Of a DNA stretch of 64,000 nucleotides, positions 21,587 to 31,370 are shown piece by piece. Location: contig OY755242.1 in NCBI GenBank assembly GCA_963576725.1, positions 29,782,225-29,846,224 of the forward strand. Reading direction: 5' to 3'. How positions within the stretch are numbered: the stretch's first letter is position 1; the number at the start of each line of letters is the position of its first letter. The translations under genes and the position numbers were made by a program. The notes beneath the pieces are model-generated. The model ran no database searches, had not been told where the DNA came from, and saw nothing but the letters and a program-made list of their open reading frames with translations. Origin of the DNA: Azorinus chamasolen. Its lineage: Eukaryota; Mollusca; Bivalvia; Cardiida; Solecurtidae.

Positions 21587-21784
21587 TACAGTAAACCCTC
21601 TCTATAACGGCCACTAAATTATGTAAATTAGTTGGTATTTAAAGCAGGTGGCAGCTTAAAGCAAGTTGAAAGTAAAACAGAACGCTCCTTCTGTTTAACT
21701 TTCACCTTGCTTTAAGCAGCCATCTGTCTTTAACATAAAATACTTGATGTAATTTAGTGGCCGTTATAGAGAGGTTTTACTATA
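21587..21784. mobile_element. C1-family MITE with contracted apex
   Basis: TACAGTAAACCCTCTCTATAACGGCC to GGCCGTTATAGAGAGG-TTTTACTATA. The hairpin centre has shrunk to AACAGAACGCTCCTTCTGTT, removing most of the CTCCTATAGGAG core. Confidence 0.87.
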
Positions 21785-21795
21785 CAATAGTTTTG

Positions 21796-21893
21796 TCCTG
21801 CCGAGCGCGTAACTCGGCATCTCATCAGGATCCAAGCTGTATGACACTCGGTCAATAGTTTCTCAAAAGCTTGAAGGAATCGGAAGTAATTGA
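21796..21893 (-). mobile_element. D1 fragment, reverse orientation
   Basis: CGTAACTCGGCATCTCATC-AGGATCCAAGCTG, then GACACTCGGTCAATAGTTTC and AAAGCTTGAAGGAATCGGAAG. The left end and one hairpin arm are missing; the A1 copy that follows marks the other limit. Confidence 0.65.
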
Positions 21894-22134
21894 AAACCCT
21901 TTCCGCCATGAATATTCATGTAAGAAATAATGACGTCATGCATATTAATTGTTATAATATCACGCGGAGTCATTGATTTTTGGCCATGACAGAAACTGTA
22001 GAATCATATCTTGTATATTATATCATAAGCAAACAGAGCAGACCCTGATCAGGCGGCTCCTGTAGGAGCCGTCTGATCTGTGTCTACTCTGTTTGCAAAA
22101 GCGTAGATGGGCGTATTTATGGAGTAAGTGTTAA
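21892..22134 (+). mobile_element. A1-family MITE, near full length
   Basis: AACCCTTTCCGCCATGAATATTCATG to TATTTATGGAGTAAGTGTTAA. Hairpin 22029-22096, GCAAACAGAGCAGACCC to GTGTCTACTCTGTTTGC, apex GGCTCCTGTAGGAGCC. Confidence 0.85.
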
Positions 22135-22364
22135 ACATATATCATTTTTATTGCAGGCTAAGGTTTAACACTTCGAGATGGCATGTTTTACAGTTAAAAT
22201 CAGTAGATATAAACATGTATATGTTCCAGAGGTTGGACTGACCTAGCTTATGAAATACAAGTAGCCGCGATATGTGTTATAGTAGCCGTGGTAACACCAA
22301 CATCTAATCTAACACATTCTGAACAGAACACAGTGCCAGCCTTAAATAGTTTTTTTCTTATTAA
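22135..22364. other. Unassigned spacer
   Basis: TAGCCGCGATATGTGTTATAGTAGCCG (about 22261-22287) is a local near-duplication. Nothing else recognised. Confidence 0.3.
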
Positions 22365-22524
22365 TTAACCCTTTATTTGTTGAATAATCATGTATAAGAA
22401 ATAATGACATCATGGGGTCTACATAAATAAATAACCAAACAAAAATGAGTCTGGTCACACGTTTGATCCGAGTCTACTCAGTTTGCAAAGGCGTGAAAAT
22501 GCGTTTATATGCGAGAACGAGTTA
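22365..22524 (+). mobile_element. A-family MITE lacking the left hairpin arm
   Basis: TTAACCCTTTATTTGTTGAATAATCATG starts the element. The left arm is absent and the right arm GATCCGAGTCTACTCAG-TTTGCAAAGG remains. Right end TATATGCGAGAACGAGTTA. Confidence 0.65.
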
Positions 22525-22753
22525 CTACATTATCCCCTAGTAACGCATTTTTGCGCATTTATAAAAGTCACTTTATGAAACCATTGTGATAAATAGAGCA
22601 TTTGTTCCTATAGGAGCAAATGCTCTATTTATCACAGTGGTTTCAAACAAAATTCTAAATGCTTCCTTTCCTCTAATAAATGCTCCTTTTCGGTAGATAC
22701 ATGTACATTCAAAGAGACTGAGTCTAAAAATTGCCTATGGAGGAAAGGGTTAA
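22523..22753 (+). mobile_element. B-family MITE, variant left end
   Basis: The left end ACATTATCCCCTAGTAACGC differs from the standard B end but matches the copy at 54267. The hairpin (22577-22644) is GAAACCATTGTGATAAAT to ATTTATCACAGTGGTTTC with two mismatches. Right end GGAGGAAAGGGTTAA. Confidence 0.83.
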
Positions 22754-23204
22754 GCCTTATCCCGGCCTTTCTGTCATGTGCAAACAGCTTGGATCCAGGT
22801 AAGACATCGAGTAACTCGGCGTCTCATCAGGATCCAGGCTATTTGAAACTCGGTCAACAGTTTCTCAAAAACTTTCTTTGGACGAATCGCAAGTGGTTAA
22901 CCCTTTCACTCATATAAACGCGTTTTCACGCATCTGCAAACAGAGTAGACCCATATCAGACGGCTCTTAAAGGAGCCGTCTGATCAGGGTCTGCTCTGTT
23001 TGCTAGTGGAATTTGATAGATATGCTTCTTTACTTTCTTAAATGTCTACAATGGTCCATCTTCCATATTTCATTAGAACTATTTTGTCCTCGAATATTCA
23101 GTAGGTATTGAAATTTGTAATAAACATAGAACAGGGAATGGGTTAAACTTGCACAAGTTGCAGATTTGAGTAGACATTATTTTTATTACAGTGAGGTAAG
23201 GGTT
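22750..23204 (-). mobile_element. D1-family MITE split by a nested A2
   Basis: TTAAGCCTTATCCCGGCC and hairpin GCAAACAGCTTGGATCC...CGAGTAACTCGG...GGATCCAGGCTATTTG at 22780-22845. After AATCGCAAGTGG comes the A2 insertion at TTAA (22897-23146). D1 resumes at TTAAACTTGCACAAG and ends AGTGAGGTAAGGG. Confidence 0.8.
22897..23146 (-). mobile_element. A2-family MITE nested in D1
   Basis: TTAACCCTTTCACTCATATAAACG to AACAGGGAATGGGTTAA, 250 bp, TTAA on both sides. Hairpin 22936-23003, apex GGCTCTTAAAGGAGCC. The host D1 reads continuously across it with one TTAA removed. Confidence 0.9.
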
Positions 23205-23273
23205 TATGTGTTTGATTGATACATTTATTACGCAATATTTTAGCCACCTCCGCCCCATCACTATTTTCGACTG

Positions 23274-23522
23274 AAACCTTCCCCTGTTCTATGTTTATTC
23301 CAAATCTCAATAACTACAGCATAATGATATTCATGGACAAAATATTTATAATGTAATATGGAAGGTAGACAATTGTAGCCAAATTGTAGAGAAACAGAAC
23401 TTTCATATTCCATTGGCAAACAGTACAGACTCTAATCAGACGGCTTCTATATCGGTGCCATTTATATGGGTCTACTCTATTTCAAATGTGTGCAAACACG
23501 TTTATATGAAGGAAAGGGTTAA
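23274..23522 (+). mobile_element. A2-family MITE
   Basis: AAACCTTCCCCTGTTCTATG to TATATGAAGGAAAGGGTTAA. Hairpin 23416-23484 is diverged: GGCAAACAGTACAGAC and GGCTTCTATATCGGTGCC at the apex. Confidence 0.78.
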
Positions 23523-23999
23523 GGGCTTCAGATAAATTGCCCAGTCCAGTCCTTTATTGGATATAATATGATACAGATCCCAGTATTACTGAGAGATAAG
23601 ATGATGGAGGGATGTAGATAGATTTTCTGGGCAGTGGTACCTGCTTGCTAAAACTAATTATTCATTACCACGCTTCAAATATCGTCTGCTTAAACCTGTC
23701 ACGTGCCAAGCGAATTGGTCCGCTAATTTGTCAAAGCACACTTTGTTTGCGTAAGTTCCTGTCGAGAACGTTGAATAGTTCAGAAACTAATACGAGTACG
23801 AGCATTTCCGACATGTATCATCTGAATACGAACTCTTTATTTTTATTATGCTAAACATTGAAATAAAATACACGGAATTAAATATCTATTATTTACCCGC
23901 CCATTTGCTTTCTTTTATAGAAATGCTTTGCCACATATCACCTAAAGGCGGTCCTCAATTCAGCATGAATATTTATATAAGAAATACTGCGACTAAAGT
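23523..23999. other. Unassigned sequence
   Basis: No element ends or hairpins. A plus-strand frame of 69 residues (23645-23854) has no known motif. Just before the next B copy, GAATATTTATATAAGAAATACTG at 23967-23988 resembles the A1 interior. Confidence 0.3.
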
Positions 24000-24226
24000 T
24001 TAATCCATTACCCCATAGGCTATTTTTAGATACAAGCTCCTTGAGTAAATCTACTGAAAAGGAGCATTAACTAAAAAAGGACAATTTTAGAATTTTGTAG
24101 TTTGAAATCATTGTGATAAAAAGAGCATTTGCTCCTATAGGAGCAAATGCTCTATTTATCACAATGGTTTCACAAAGTGACTTTTACAGAGTCGTCAAAA
24201 GTCGTCAATATGAGGGAATGGGTTAA
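24000..24226 (-). mobile_element. B-family MITE, full length, reverse
   Basis: TTAATCCATTACCCCATAGGC to GAGGGAATGGGTTAA, 227 bp. Hairpin 24104-24171 has two substitutions (GAAATCATTGTGATAAAA) against the other arm. Confidence 0.9.
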
Positions 24227-24563
24227 ACTCTTGCTCATTTTCCTTCAGTTTCACGTGCGGTTAAAGGTTAACTAAGAGCTGATAAGCCCCTTGTTACATG
24301 TGTAGGCAATTTGTACATTCAAACAAACAGCTAATGTATTGACCGGAAGTGCTGTCGGAAACGCGAAATGTTGTCGGCTAAATCTCTGTATGGATACACG
24401 AGTTTCTTCACCTCGATGTTTACTCGTAAGTGTCAAACAGTTTGACCTTCTGTTAAGAACCCGTTTGACTTATCTGGCCATAAAGTACTTCAATGCTTTT
24501 TTTGCCAATTTAGACGAAAACGGAAACAAATAATTCCCTAATTACTGTAAGTATTTGGACATG
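24227..24563. other. Unassigned sequence with a 64-residue open frame
   Basis: 24339-24533 (+) reads MTGSAVGNAKCCRLNLCMDT and beyond, ending DENGNK. It has no domain I recognise and no visible splice context. Likely chance. Confidence 0.25.
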
Positions 24564-24631
24564 TAAATAGTGCAGACCCAGATCAAACTGTCCATTCAGG
24601 AGCAATTTGACCAGGGTCTACACTATTTGAC
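24564..24631. repeat. Solo E/A-type hairpin
   Basis: GTAAATAGTGCAGACCCAGATCAAACTG pairs with AATTTGACCAGGGTCTACACTATTTG around TCCATTCAGGAGC. Confidence 0.65.
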
Positions 24632-24779
24632 AATTCTTTAATATAATGTTAAGTGGTTCAAAGGTGACTTTTTCAGTTTAACAAAGGCGTGGAGAGTGGA
24701 GATTTTGTGCTCAAATCTTAGGGTATTTAGGTAATGGCATTTGTTCCGGCGCACATGCTGCAATTTGCTGCCCAGATAT

Positions 24780-24990
24780 AACCTTTATCCACGCCATGGT
24801 GCTGTAAAATCTCTGACCTCTCGCATTTATGTACATGCACTTCCGGTTTGTTGAAGTTTTTGAGAAATTCGTGACCGAGTGTCAAACAGCTTGGATTGGA
24901 TCCTGATGAGACGTCGAGTTACCGGGCGTCTCGTCTGGATCCAAGCCGTTTGCAAATACGAGCCAGGTATTGACGCTAGCATGAGGAGGA
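24780..24990 (+). mobile_element. D1-family MITE
   Basis: AACCTTTATCCACGCCATGG at the left. Hairpin 24885-24954 has CAAACAGCTTGGATTGGATCC (five extra bases from a GGATT duplication), apex GAGTTACCGGG and GGATCCAAGCCGTTTGC. Right end decayed after GACGCTAGCATG. Confidence 0.72.
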
Positions 24991-25144
24991 TTTCGGGTCA
25001 GTTAGATAATACATATCCCAGAAGCCCTTGTTAGATTATAGATACTGACCAGATCTGAAGATGTGCAGTTGGCTTCACTGCAGAAACATTTCTGCTTAGT
25101 AGGCTAACATATACTATAGAGCTGGCTAAAGCGACCACACCATA

Positions 25145-25372
25145 TATCCCTTTCCTCCATAAATACACATTTCTACGCCTCTGTAATAGTCACTTCTTGA
25201 AACTATTGTGATAAATAGAGCATTTGCTCCATAGGAGCAAATGCTCTATTTATCACAATGGTTTCTATACTACACAATTATAACATTTTCCTTTTCTCTA
25301 GTAAATACTCATTTTTGGTAGATTCATTCAAAGAGGTTGGATCTAAAAATAGCCTATGGAGGAATGGGTTAA
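25145..25372 (+). mobile_element. B-family MITE with an A1-like left end, nested in C
   Basis: The left 35 bp (CCCTTTCCTCCATAAATACACATTTCTACGCC) match the A1 short arm, not B. From CTCTGTAATAGTCAC onward it is B. Hairpin 25199-25265 lacks one apex T. Right end GGAGGAATGGGTTAA. Confidence 0.85.
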
Positions 25373-25406
25373 ACTATTATAGAAGTCTGTAAAAACAGGT
25401 GATTGT

Positions 25407-25647
25407 TTCACTCTTTCCCTGTTTCATATTTATGTAGAAAATTATGACATCATGAATATTGATTATATTATTTTTTATAATGTCATATGTACATTTTGGC
25501 TCAGGCAGACACTGTAGAATCAGATCTTTACCCTATCATAAACAAACAGAGCAGACCCTGATCAGATGCCCCCTACAAGAGCCGTCTGATCTGGATTTAC
25601 TCTGTTTGCCAATGCGTGAAAATGCGTTTATATGAAGGAAAGGGTTA
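25407..25647 (+). mobile_element. A1-family MITE nested in C
   Basis: CACTCTTTCCCTGTTTCATATTTATG to TATATGAAGGAAAGGGTTAA. Hairpin 25541-25609 has a degenerate apex GCCCCCTACAAGAGCC. Inserted in the left C arm. Confidence 0.8.
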
Positions 25648-25716
25648 ACATACGCAGGGCGAAAGTGATACAAACAGGTGCTATAGTAGCTTTCTATGTC
25701 ACCTATGTCCTGCATA

Positions 25717-25946
25717 TTAACCCATATCCTCATATTGACGACTTTTGACGACTCTGTAAAAAGTCACTTAGTGAAATCATTGTAATAAATAGAGCATTTG
25801 CACCTATGAAGCAAATGCTCAATTTATCGCAATGGTTTCAATACTACACAATTCTAGAAATGTTCCCTTTTCTCTAGTTAAAGCTCCTTTTCGGTTGATT
25901 TATTTTAAGAGATTGGGTCTAAAATAGCCTATGAGGTAATGGGTTA
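25717..25946 (+). mobile_element. B-family MITE nested in C
   Basis: TTAACCCATATCCTCATATTGACG to GAGGTAATGGGTTAA. The hairpin (about 25772-25842) is more diverged than usual (GAAATCATTGTAATAAAT; apex CACCTATGAAGC). Inserted at the TTAA of the right C arm (CTGCATTAAGC). Confidence 0.87.
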
Positions 25947-26015
25947 AGCTAGCGCATGTTTTAAGAGTCCTGTATTAGACTTCTTTGATTGGTTGTATTA
26001 GCGAAACTTTACTGT

Positions 26016-26781
26016 ACTTTGATGTAAATTGTGTGCCAACTACTCTAAGGATCACAACATGGACGTATTTGTGGCATCCATTGTTTTTTAAGAACGTCAT
26101 GATTCTTTAGTGCATTATTGATTCATTATTTTCAATGATTCATTATCTTCATTATTAATTAGTTGCCATTTAACTTTGTAATATTTTGATATATGTATGT
26201 ATGTTTATGAACCATACAATGGCTTACATTTACATAAATTACATGTATAAGTCATTGTCTGCTAAATTCCAATACATGTATATCCGATACAAAATTAAGA
26301 CATCTTGTGAGATAGGTAAGAATTTATCAACGCATGACTAGAACATTTACTCATTATACAATGAATATTCTTGCCAAAAGACCAGACTTTTATTGTATAG
26401 GTCATAAAATAGATTCCTGTTTTGCAATAAACGAACATTAGTAGAGATATCTGGTGTATATTTCCACAACTGAATACATGCGTAAAGTATAAGTAGGTCT
26501 GGATGTACTAGATAATTTCAGACTTGAGAAGTGCACGGTGTCTGAATCTATTGTTCCTAACTCGTCTAATTCCGGCAAAGCTATCAGTAGGCGTAGCTTA
26601 ATGGCATCTTCGCTAAGGCGTTCCGAATTCTTCGTATTGTGTGATACAAAGCGCGTCACGATTGTAGACCCAAACTTTTGGGTTTCAGTTTGAAGAGAAG
26701 GCATTTAAGTTGTTCTTAGATTGAAATAATCTGGATCAAAATGCTTTTCAACCATTGGCTGTCCGATATCAGGATACCATA
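26016..26781. other. Insertion-poor unique region with an 88-residue open frame
   Basis: AT-rich sequence. The minus-strand frame 26438-26704 starts MPSLQTETQKFGSTIVTRF and is rich in charged residues (ELDELGTIDSD). I do not recognise a domain and see no supporting splice signals. It could be an exon or chance. Confidence 0.3.
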
Positions 26782-26975
26782 ATTGCCCAGGCCACTTAAC
26801 TACATCAAGTATTTTGTGTTAAAGGCAGGTGGCAGCTTAAAGCAAGGTGAAAGTAAAACAGAATGCTCCTATAGGAGCATTCTGTTTTACTTTCACCTTG
26901 CTTTAAGCTGCCACATGCCCTAAATACCAACTAATTAGCACAATTTAGTGATGGTTATAGAGAGGTTTTACTGTA
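26782..26975. mobile_element. C1-family MITE, left end lost
   Basis: Left part begins near GGCCACTTAACTACATCAAG. Arms CAGGTGGCAGCTTAAAGCAAGG to CCTTGCTTTAAGCTGCCAC are perfect around apex GCTCCTATAGGAGC (26871/26872). Right end TTATAGAGAGG-TTTTACTGTA. Confidence 0.85.
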
Positions 26976-27058
26976 CATGTACATGTGTATGTCAATGTAA
27001 TCTAAAGTTGTCAACCTGGTACCATTATACATGGTCAGCTGTACAAACAGATGGACAA

Positions 27059-27262
27059 TACTATAAATCCCCTCTAAACAGTAATTCTAGTAGAGAAGCG
27101 TTTAGATACTTTAAGGCAGGTAGGGCTGCTTAACGCAGGGTGAAAGCCATGCAGAAAGCTCATAGAGGAGCTTTTTGCACGATTTTCACACTGCATTAAG
27201 CTGCCACTTGTCTCCAAGACCCATACTAAATTGAGCGTCTGGTTTAGAGGAGTTTTACTGTA
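27059..27262. mobile_element. C2-family MITE
   Basis: TACTATAAATCCCCTCTAAAC to GTTTAGAGGAG-TTTTACTGTA. Arms GGGCTGCTTAACGCAGGGTG against CACTGCATTAAGCTGCC; apex GCTCATAGAGGAGC. Confidence 0.83.
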
Positions 27263-27416
27263 AATGTATACGAGTACAAACTGATATCTGGATATTTAGT
27301 TTCTTGTTGCGCATGCGTATTGATTATTTCATGTGCAGTAGCGAGAATAATTTGTTTTCCTTCTGTCGGCTTTGATGGCCAATCATTCATGATAACAGCC
27401 ACTACAGCTATGGCGT

Positions 27417-27563
27417 TTAACCCTTTACATAATGGATACCCATGTCAGAAATAATGAATACATGCATTTTAAATAGCTGCATGTTTATAATGGCACATGA
27501 TCACCGTTGATCTCATATATTGGTCTACTCTGTTTTCAAGTTCGTAAATAATTAAAGGGTTAA
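27417..27563 (+). mobile_element. A1-family MITE with most of the hairpin deleted
   Basis: TTAACCCTTTACATAATGG to TAATTAAAGGGTTAA. Only the outer right arm TTGGTCTACTCTGTTTTC remains. Confidence 0.7.
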
Positions 27564-27583
27564 ACTTGGTATGCCCAACGCTC

Positions 27584-27834
27584 TTAACCCTTTCCCTGTT
27601 CTATGTTTATTTCAAATTTCAATACCAGTTGAATATTCATGGAGAAACATGTTATATAATGAAATTTGGAAGGTAGAAATTGTAGCCATTTTAGAAAGTA
27701 TTGCAACATATCTATCAAATTCCATTAGCAAACAGAGCAGACCCTGATCAGACGGCTCCTATATGAGTCGTCTGATCTGGGTCTACTCTGTTTGATGGTG
27801 CATGAAAAGACGTTTATATGAGGGAAAGGGTTAA
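27584..27834 (+). mobile_element. A2-family MITE, full length
   Basis: TTAACCCTTTCCCTGTTC to AGGGAAAGGGTTAA, perfect 14-bp terminal repeats, 251 bp. Hairpin 27728-27795 with apex GGCTCCTATATGAGTC. Good reference copy of A2. Confidence 0.92.
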
Positions 27835-28015
27835 AGGGATTCATATAGGCGTCTTGTCAGGATAAAAACTGGTTGACAGCAATTCGGTAATTTCTAAAAA
27901 GTATGAATTAGTTTGAAGTAGGTAAACAATGATCCACGTCAGCATTTGTGCAGAACTTATATTTTACGACACATTCGAAAACGTTTTCAAGATCCTATGC
28001 CCGTGCACAGCCATT

Positions 28016-28222
28016 GCAGCAGAATCTGTCCTAAGTGGCCATTAAAATAGGTCTAAGTATGGGCCTGTAAGGCAGATTGATAGCTTAAGGCAGGTCAAAC
28101 GTAATGCAGAAAGCTCCTATAGGACCTTTTTACATTACCTTTGTCCTGCATTAAGCAACCACCAGCTTTTAAAGAATACTATGTTCAGTATATAAATTGC
28201 CGTTTTGACAGATTCTAGTGTA
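28016..28222. mobile_element. C4-family MITE
   Basis: CAGAATCTGTCCTAAGTGGCC to ACAGATTCTAGTGTA. Arms GATAGCTTAAGGCAGGTC and TCCTGCATTAAGCAACCACC; apex GCTCCTATAGGACC. Confidence 0.78.
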
Positions 28223-28520
28223 AACGTATTTGGGTGACCTAATAGCCTACTTTTACAGAATTCCATAGACCTAATCTCCAAATAGCAAAATGCGTTGTAG
28301 AAAAAACCTCGCCTTTTTATGCATGATAATTAATGCAGCCATTGAATGTCAGTATGTAATTAGCACGTTGTTGTAATGCCAGAACATCGAACAGTCATCA
28401 TCCACCGCGGTGGGTCCCGCAAAACACGACGGAGACAGTGGCGCGGTGTGACATTATCAAAGTGCTGAAAGTCCAACAGCCGAATAGACCCATTACCCAT
28501 CACCTGTGTAATATAACTGT
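28223..28520. other. Unassigned spacer
   Basis: A 62-residue minus-strand frame (28360-28548) has no motif. No MITE signature. Confidence 0.3.
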
Positions 28521-28756
28521 TTAACCTATTTACTCCATAAATACGCATTTCTACTCTTTTGAAGACAGATTAGAGCCAGATCAGGCGGTTCCTTTAGGAG
28601 CTGTCTCACCAGGGTCTACTCTGATTGCGTATGGTATAACATAGATGTGGTTCTACCGTTTCTGCTATGGTTAAAACTTAATGTGTTGATATGCCACTTT
28701 AAAATTGATATTGATAACGTCATTATTTCTTACATAGATATTTAAGTCAAGGGTTA
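28521..28756 (-). mobile_element. A1-family MITE
   Basis: TTAACCTATTTACTCCATAAATACG to AAGTCAAGGGTTAA. Hairpin about 28560-28629 with apex GGTTCCTTTAGGAGC and several mismatches. Confidence 0.78.
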
Positions 28757-28760
28757 AAGG

Positions 28761-28953
28761 GTTAAATTTGTAGCTACCAATGGCGAACATGCGACCAGCT
28801 AAGGGAGAGTTTGAATCCTGGTGAGACGCTGAATCAGATAGTGTATCATCAGTATCCTAATGGTGATTATGCTTTTAAAAAGTCAAGAACAGTCAAAAAT
28901 GAAAATAAGGCGATTACAAAGTTTGCAGACAAATGTGACAATGAAAGAGTTAA
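28761..28953 (+). mobile_element. D2-family MITE, diverged
   Basis: Left CTACCAATGGCGAAC and right GTGACAATGAAAGAGTTAA are eroded D2 ends. Hairpin trace TTTGAATCCTGGTGAGACGCTG...ATCATCAGTATCC. The tail AAGTTTGCAGACAAATG is D2-like. Confidence 0.55.
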
Positions 28954-29056
28954 TCTTATGTATTGTTCCGGCCTTTGAATTTGTGACATAGGGCAACAGT
29001 TAAAAAATCAAACGTACATGTGCATTGGTATGATGTCTTACAATGTGTTGTCGAAA

Positions 29057-29285
29057 TTAACCCATTTGCTCCCGGTGGATTCTTCCATGATTATATATTG
29101 GATTAGGCCAATTTTTATCTAAGGGGAGCCTGACCTAATTTTTCAATTTCGTTTTGTTTTATACTGAAATTCATATCAGCAAACAGTGTAGACTCTGATC
29201 AGACGCCGCATTATGCGGCGTCTGTTCAGAGTCTACAATGTTTGTCTACGTCCCATATATGGGATCGTGGGAGCAAATGGGTTAA
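29057..29285 (+). mobile_element. G-family MITE, single copy in the window
   Basis: Perfect 17-bp terminal repeats TTAACCCATTTGCTCCC and GGGAGCAAATGGGTTAA, 229 bp, TTAA-flanked. The hairpin at 29179-29245 is GCAAACAGTGTAGACTC...GACGCCGCAT to its mirror. Confidence 0.85.
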
Positions 29286-29319
29286 TGTGGTATATAATTA
29301 AGTGTTTTGAAAATGTAAT

Positions 29320-29411
29320 TGGTTGAGCAACTCGAATTCTGCCTTTAAATATGACCCCCTTATACATATTGGTATATGATACTATATTTAAAGCCGAATT
29401 CCAACATATAG
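29320..29411. repeat. Imperfect inverted repeat
   Basis: GAGCAACTCGAATTCTGCCTTTAAATAT pairs with ATATTTAAAGCCGAATTCCAACATATAGTTGCT, with one bulge. No terminal motifs like the MITE families. Confidence 0.55.
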
Positions 29412-29454
29412 TTGCTAGCAATGAGGTAAAGGGTTTAACCTGTTTTAGACGACT

Positions 29455-29542
29455 ATTTACTGATTTAACATAGGAATTGGAATAGCAAGTGGTTGCTTAA
29501 AGCAGAATGAAATGTAAAGCTCGTTCTGTATTGTTTTGTACT
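29455..29542. mobile_element. C-family fragment
   Basis: AGCAAGTGGTTGCTTAAAGCAG...GCTCGTTCTG is a contracted C hairpin without ends; the A1 copy at 29543 cuts it off. Confidence 0.5.
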
Positions 29543-29784
29543 ATTATCCCTTTCCCCCAACATAACCGATACTTAAGTCCTTTGCAAACAGAGTAAACCC
29601 AGATCAGACGGCCCCTGTAGGAACCGTCTGATCAGGATCTGTTCTGTTTGCTTGTGAAATTGGACTCTGTACATGCAGTTTCTACCAATAAGAAAATCTT
29701 GTGTACAAATGCCATCATAAAACTTCGTCTAATGAATATTCATGTCATTATTTCGTATATAAATATTCAACAGGGAAATGTTAA
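29543..29784 (-). mobile_element. A1-family MITE
   Basis: ATTATCCCTTTCCCCCAAC to CAACAGGGAAATGTTAA. Hairpin 29584-29651, GCAAACAGAGTAAACCC to GGATCTGTTCTGTTTGC, apex GGCCCCTGTAGGAACC. Confidence 0.8.
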
Positions 29785-29836
29785 CGATACCACTGTCCGT
29801 GCATATAACTCTTACTCCATTGTTAAACTACGTCTC

Positions 29837-30102
29837 CTAACACTTTCCTTCATTTAAAACGCATTTTCACGCATTTGCAAATAGAGTAGACCCATATAGG
29901 AGCCGTCTGATCAGGGTCTGTTCTGTTTGCTAATGGAATTTGATAGATCTGATTATTTACTTTCTAAAATGGCTATAATCTGAATCAACAGTTTGTGCCT
30001 GAGTAAAATACCCTGTGTACATATGCCATTATGAAAATTCAGCTAATAAATATTCATGATCTTATTATTTCTTACTTGAATACTGAACAGGGAACGGGTT
30101 AA
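29837..30102 (-). mobile_element. A2/A1 chimeric MITE
   Basis: The short arm and first half of the long arm are A2 (AATTTGATAGATCTGATTATTTACTTTC). The second half is A1 (CATATGCCATTATGAAAATTC, ATTCATGATCTTATTATTTC). The left hairpin arm is shortened. End GAACAGGGAACGGGTTAA. Confidence 0.75.
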
Positions 30103-30123
30103 ATATTGATCTACTACACGTTT

Positions 30124-30274
30124 TACTACTTCCGATGAAGGTAAGCTTTTGAGAAAATTATTGACCGAGTTTCAAACAGCTTTGATCTAGATGAGAAGCC
30201 AAGTTACTCGACGTTTCATCTGGGACAAGTTTGTGTGCAAAAAAGTCAGGTCATGGGTACCGTGATAAGAGTTA
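30124..30274 (+). mobile_element. D1-family MITE, left truncated
   Basis: CTTCCGATGAAGGTAAGCTTTTGAG is the D1 left interior. Hairpin 30172-30240 is CAAACAGCTTTGATCTAGATGAGAAGCC...AGTTACTCGACG. Ends GTGATAAGAGTTA. Confidence 0.68.
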
Positions 30275-31165
30275 GCCAACCCTTATCCTGAAAATAAACC
30301 CCCCAACAACACAACAACAACAAAACAACAACAAACCAATAACACAACAACCCCAAAACGACACCGTTTAACACATTAGCATTAAAGTTCGCCAGTCGTT
30401 TTCAAGTCAAAAGTTAACAACCTAGCATCAGACGTCACTGAATACATGTTTTGCTCTAATTATATTACTTTGAACTACATGTATGCGTTTTCTTCGTTTT
30501 TCAATTTGTCATGGCAATATTCACGTCAATATCATCTAATTGCTTTTGAAAATGTAGTTTAGCACCCTCCCTGAATCTGTTTCTGGCAAGCATATGAGAA
30601 TTTAACATGCATTGCTCTTTATCTCTAGATAAAATTTCATTAACGTATATTGTCCTGACTTGGAAACAGGAAAGAAAAAAAACTTTAGATGACTGCAATA
30701 TTTGAACGTTTGAATAAAAAGCACAAACGACACACTTTGCTAAATCGTGTTGAAAGGGCCAGAAAGTGACAATGCTAGGGGTATGTTGTCAAGACGCACG
30801 TGCCTGTCCATAGCAACAGCACTAATGACACCCATCAATCAACAATCTATTTTTAGCTGTCGTAAGATGTTGACAAAGTGCCGAGAAATAAACATGTGTA
30901 ATTAATGAACTGTCACCGCGAGGAAATTAGGAACATTAGCAATATGTACTGAAAGAACTGCAAACATAACCTGGACGAAATAAGTGACCCAATTTGTTTA
31001 ACACGGATTTACATGTGATTGTTTTTATCCTATAATAATGCCATTCCGCGGATATCTTGTCACAGAAATAGAAGACGAAGAAGGTAATTATATTTACATA
31101 ACTATGCCATTTGTACGTTTGATTGGTAGGTACAAAACATGTGTCATAAGAAGTTGTTATGGTAT
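30275..31165. other. Insertion-poor unique region
   Basis: An ACAAC/AAC-rich low-complexity block at 30303-30350 is the only repeat. The 65-residue minus frame 30501-30698 has no recognisable domain. No MITEs for almost 0.9 kb. Confidence 0.4.
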
Positions 31166-31169
31166 ATCA

Positions 31170-31370
31170 TCTTTTATCACGTTGTAAAACTTGTCTGCTC
31201 CACTCTTGTACTTACTTCCGATTTGTTCAAGCTTTTTTAGAAACTTCAGATCGAGTGTCAAACAGCTTGGATCCTGATAAGGCGCCGAGTTAATCGGTGT
31301 CTCATCTGGATCCAAACTGTTTGAAAATGACAGACAGGTCACGCTTAACTTTAATAAAGGATAACAGACT
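31170..31370 (+). mobile_element. D1-family MITE
   Basis: D1 interior CTTACTTCCGATTTGTTCAAGC. Hairpin 31258-31323, CAAACAGCTTGGATCC...GGCGCCGAGTTAATCGGTG...GGATCCAAACTGTTTG. Right GACAGACAGGTCACGC and ATAAAGGATAAC. Confidence 0.75.

Larger units (their letters stand above)
25112..26015. mobile_element. C-family MITE interrupted by three nested MITEs
   Basis: Four pieces of one C element (25112-25144, 25373-25406, 25648-25716, 25947-26015) total about 202 bp, the normal C length. The left end is TACTATAGAGC with AAAGCGACCAC. Then come AACAGGTGATTG, GCAGGGCGAAAGTGATAC...GTCCTGCAT and the right end ATTAGCGAAACTTTACTGTA. The B and A insertions sit at positions that read TTAA in intact copies. 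Confidence 0.75.

Noticed and set aside
26438..26704. 88-residue minus-strand frame as a gene
   Set aside because: It is the best non-repeat open frame outside the finger array, but there is no domain, start context or splice evidence; I leave it as a possible exon only.
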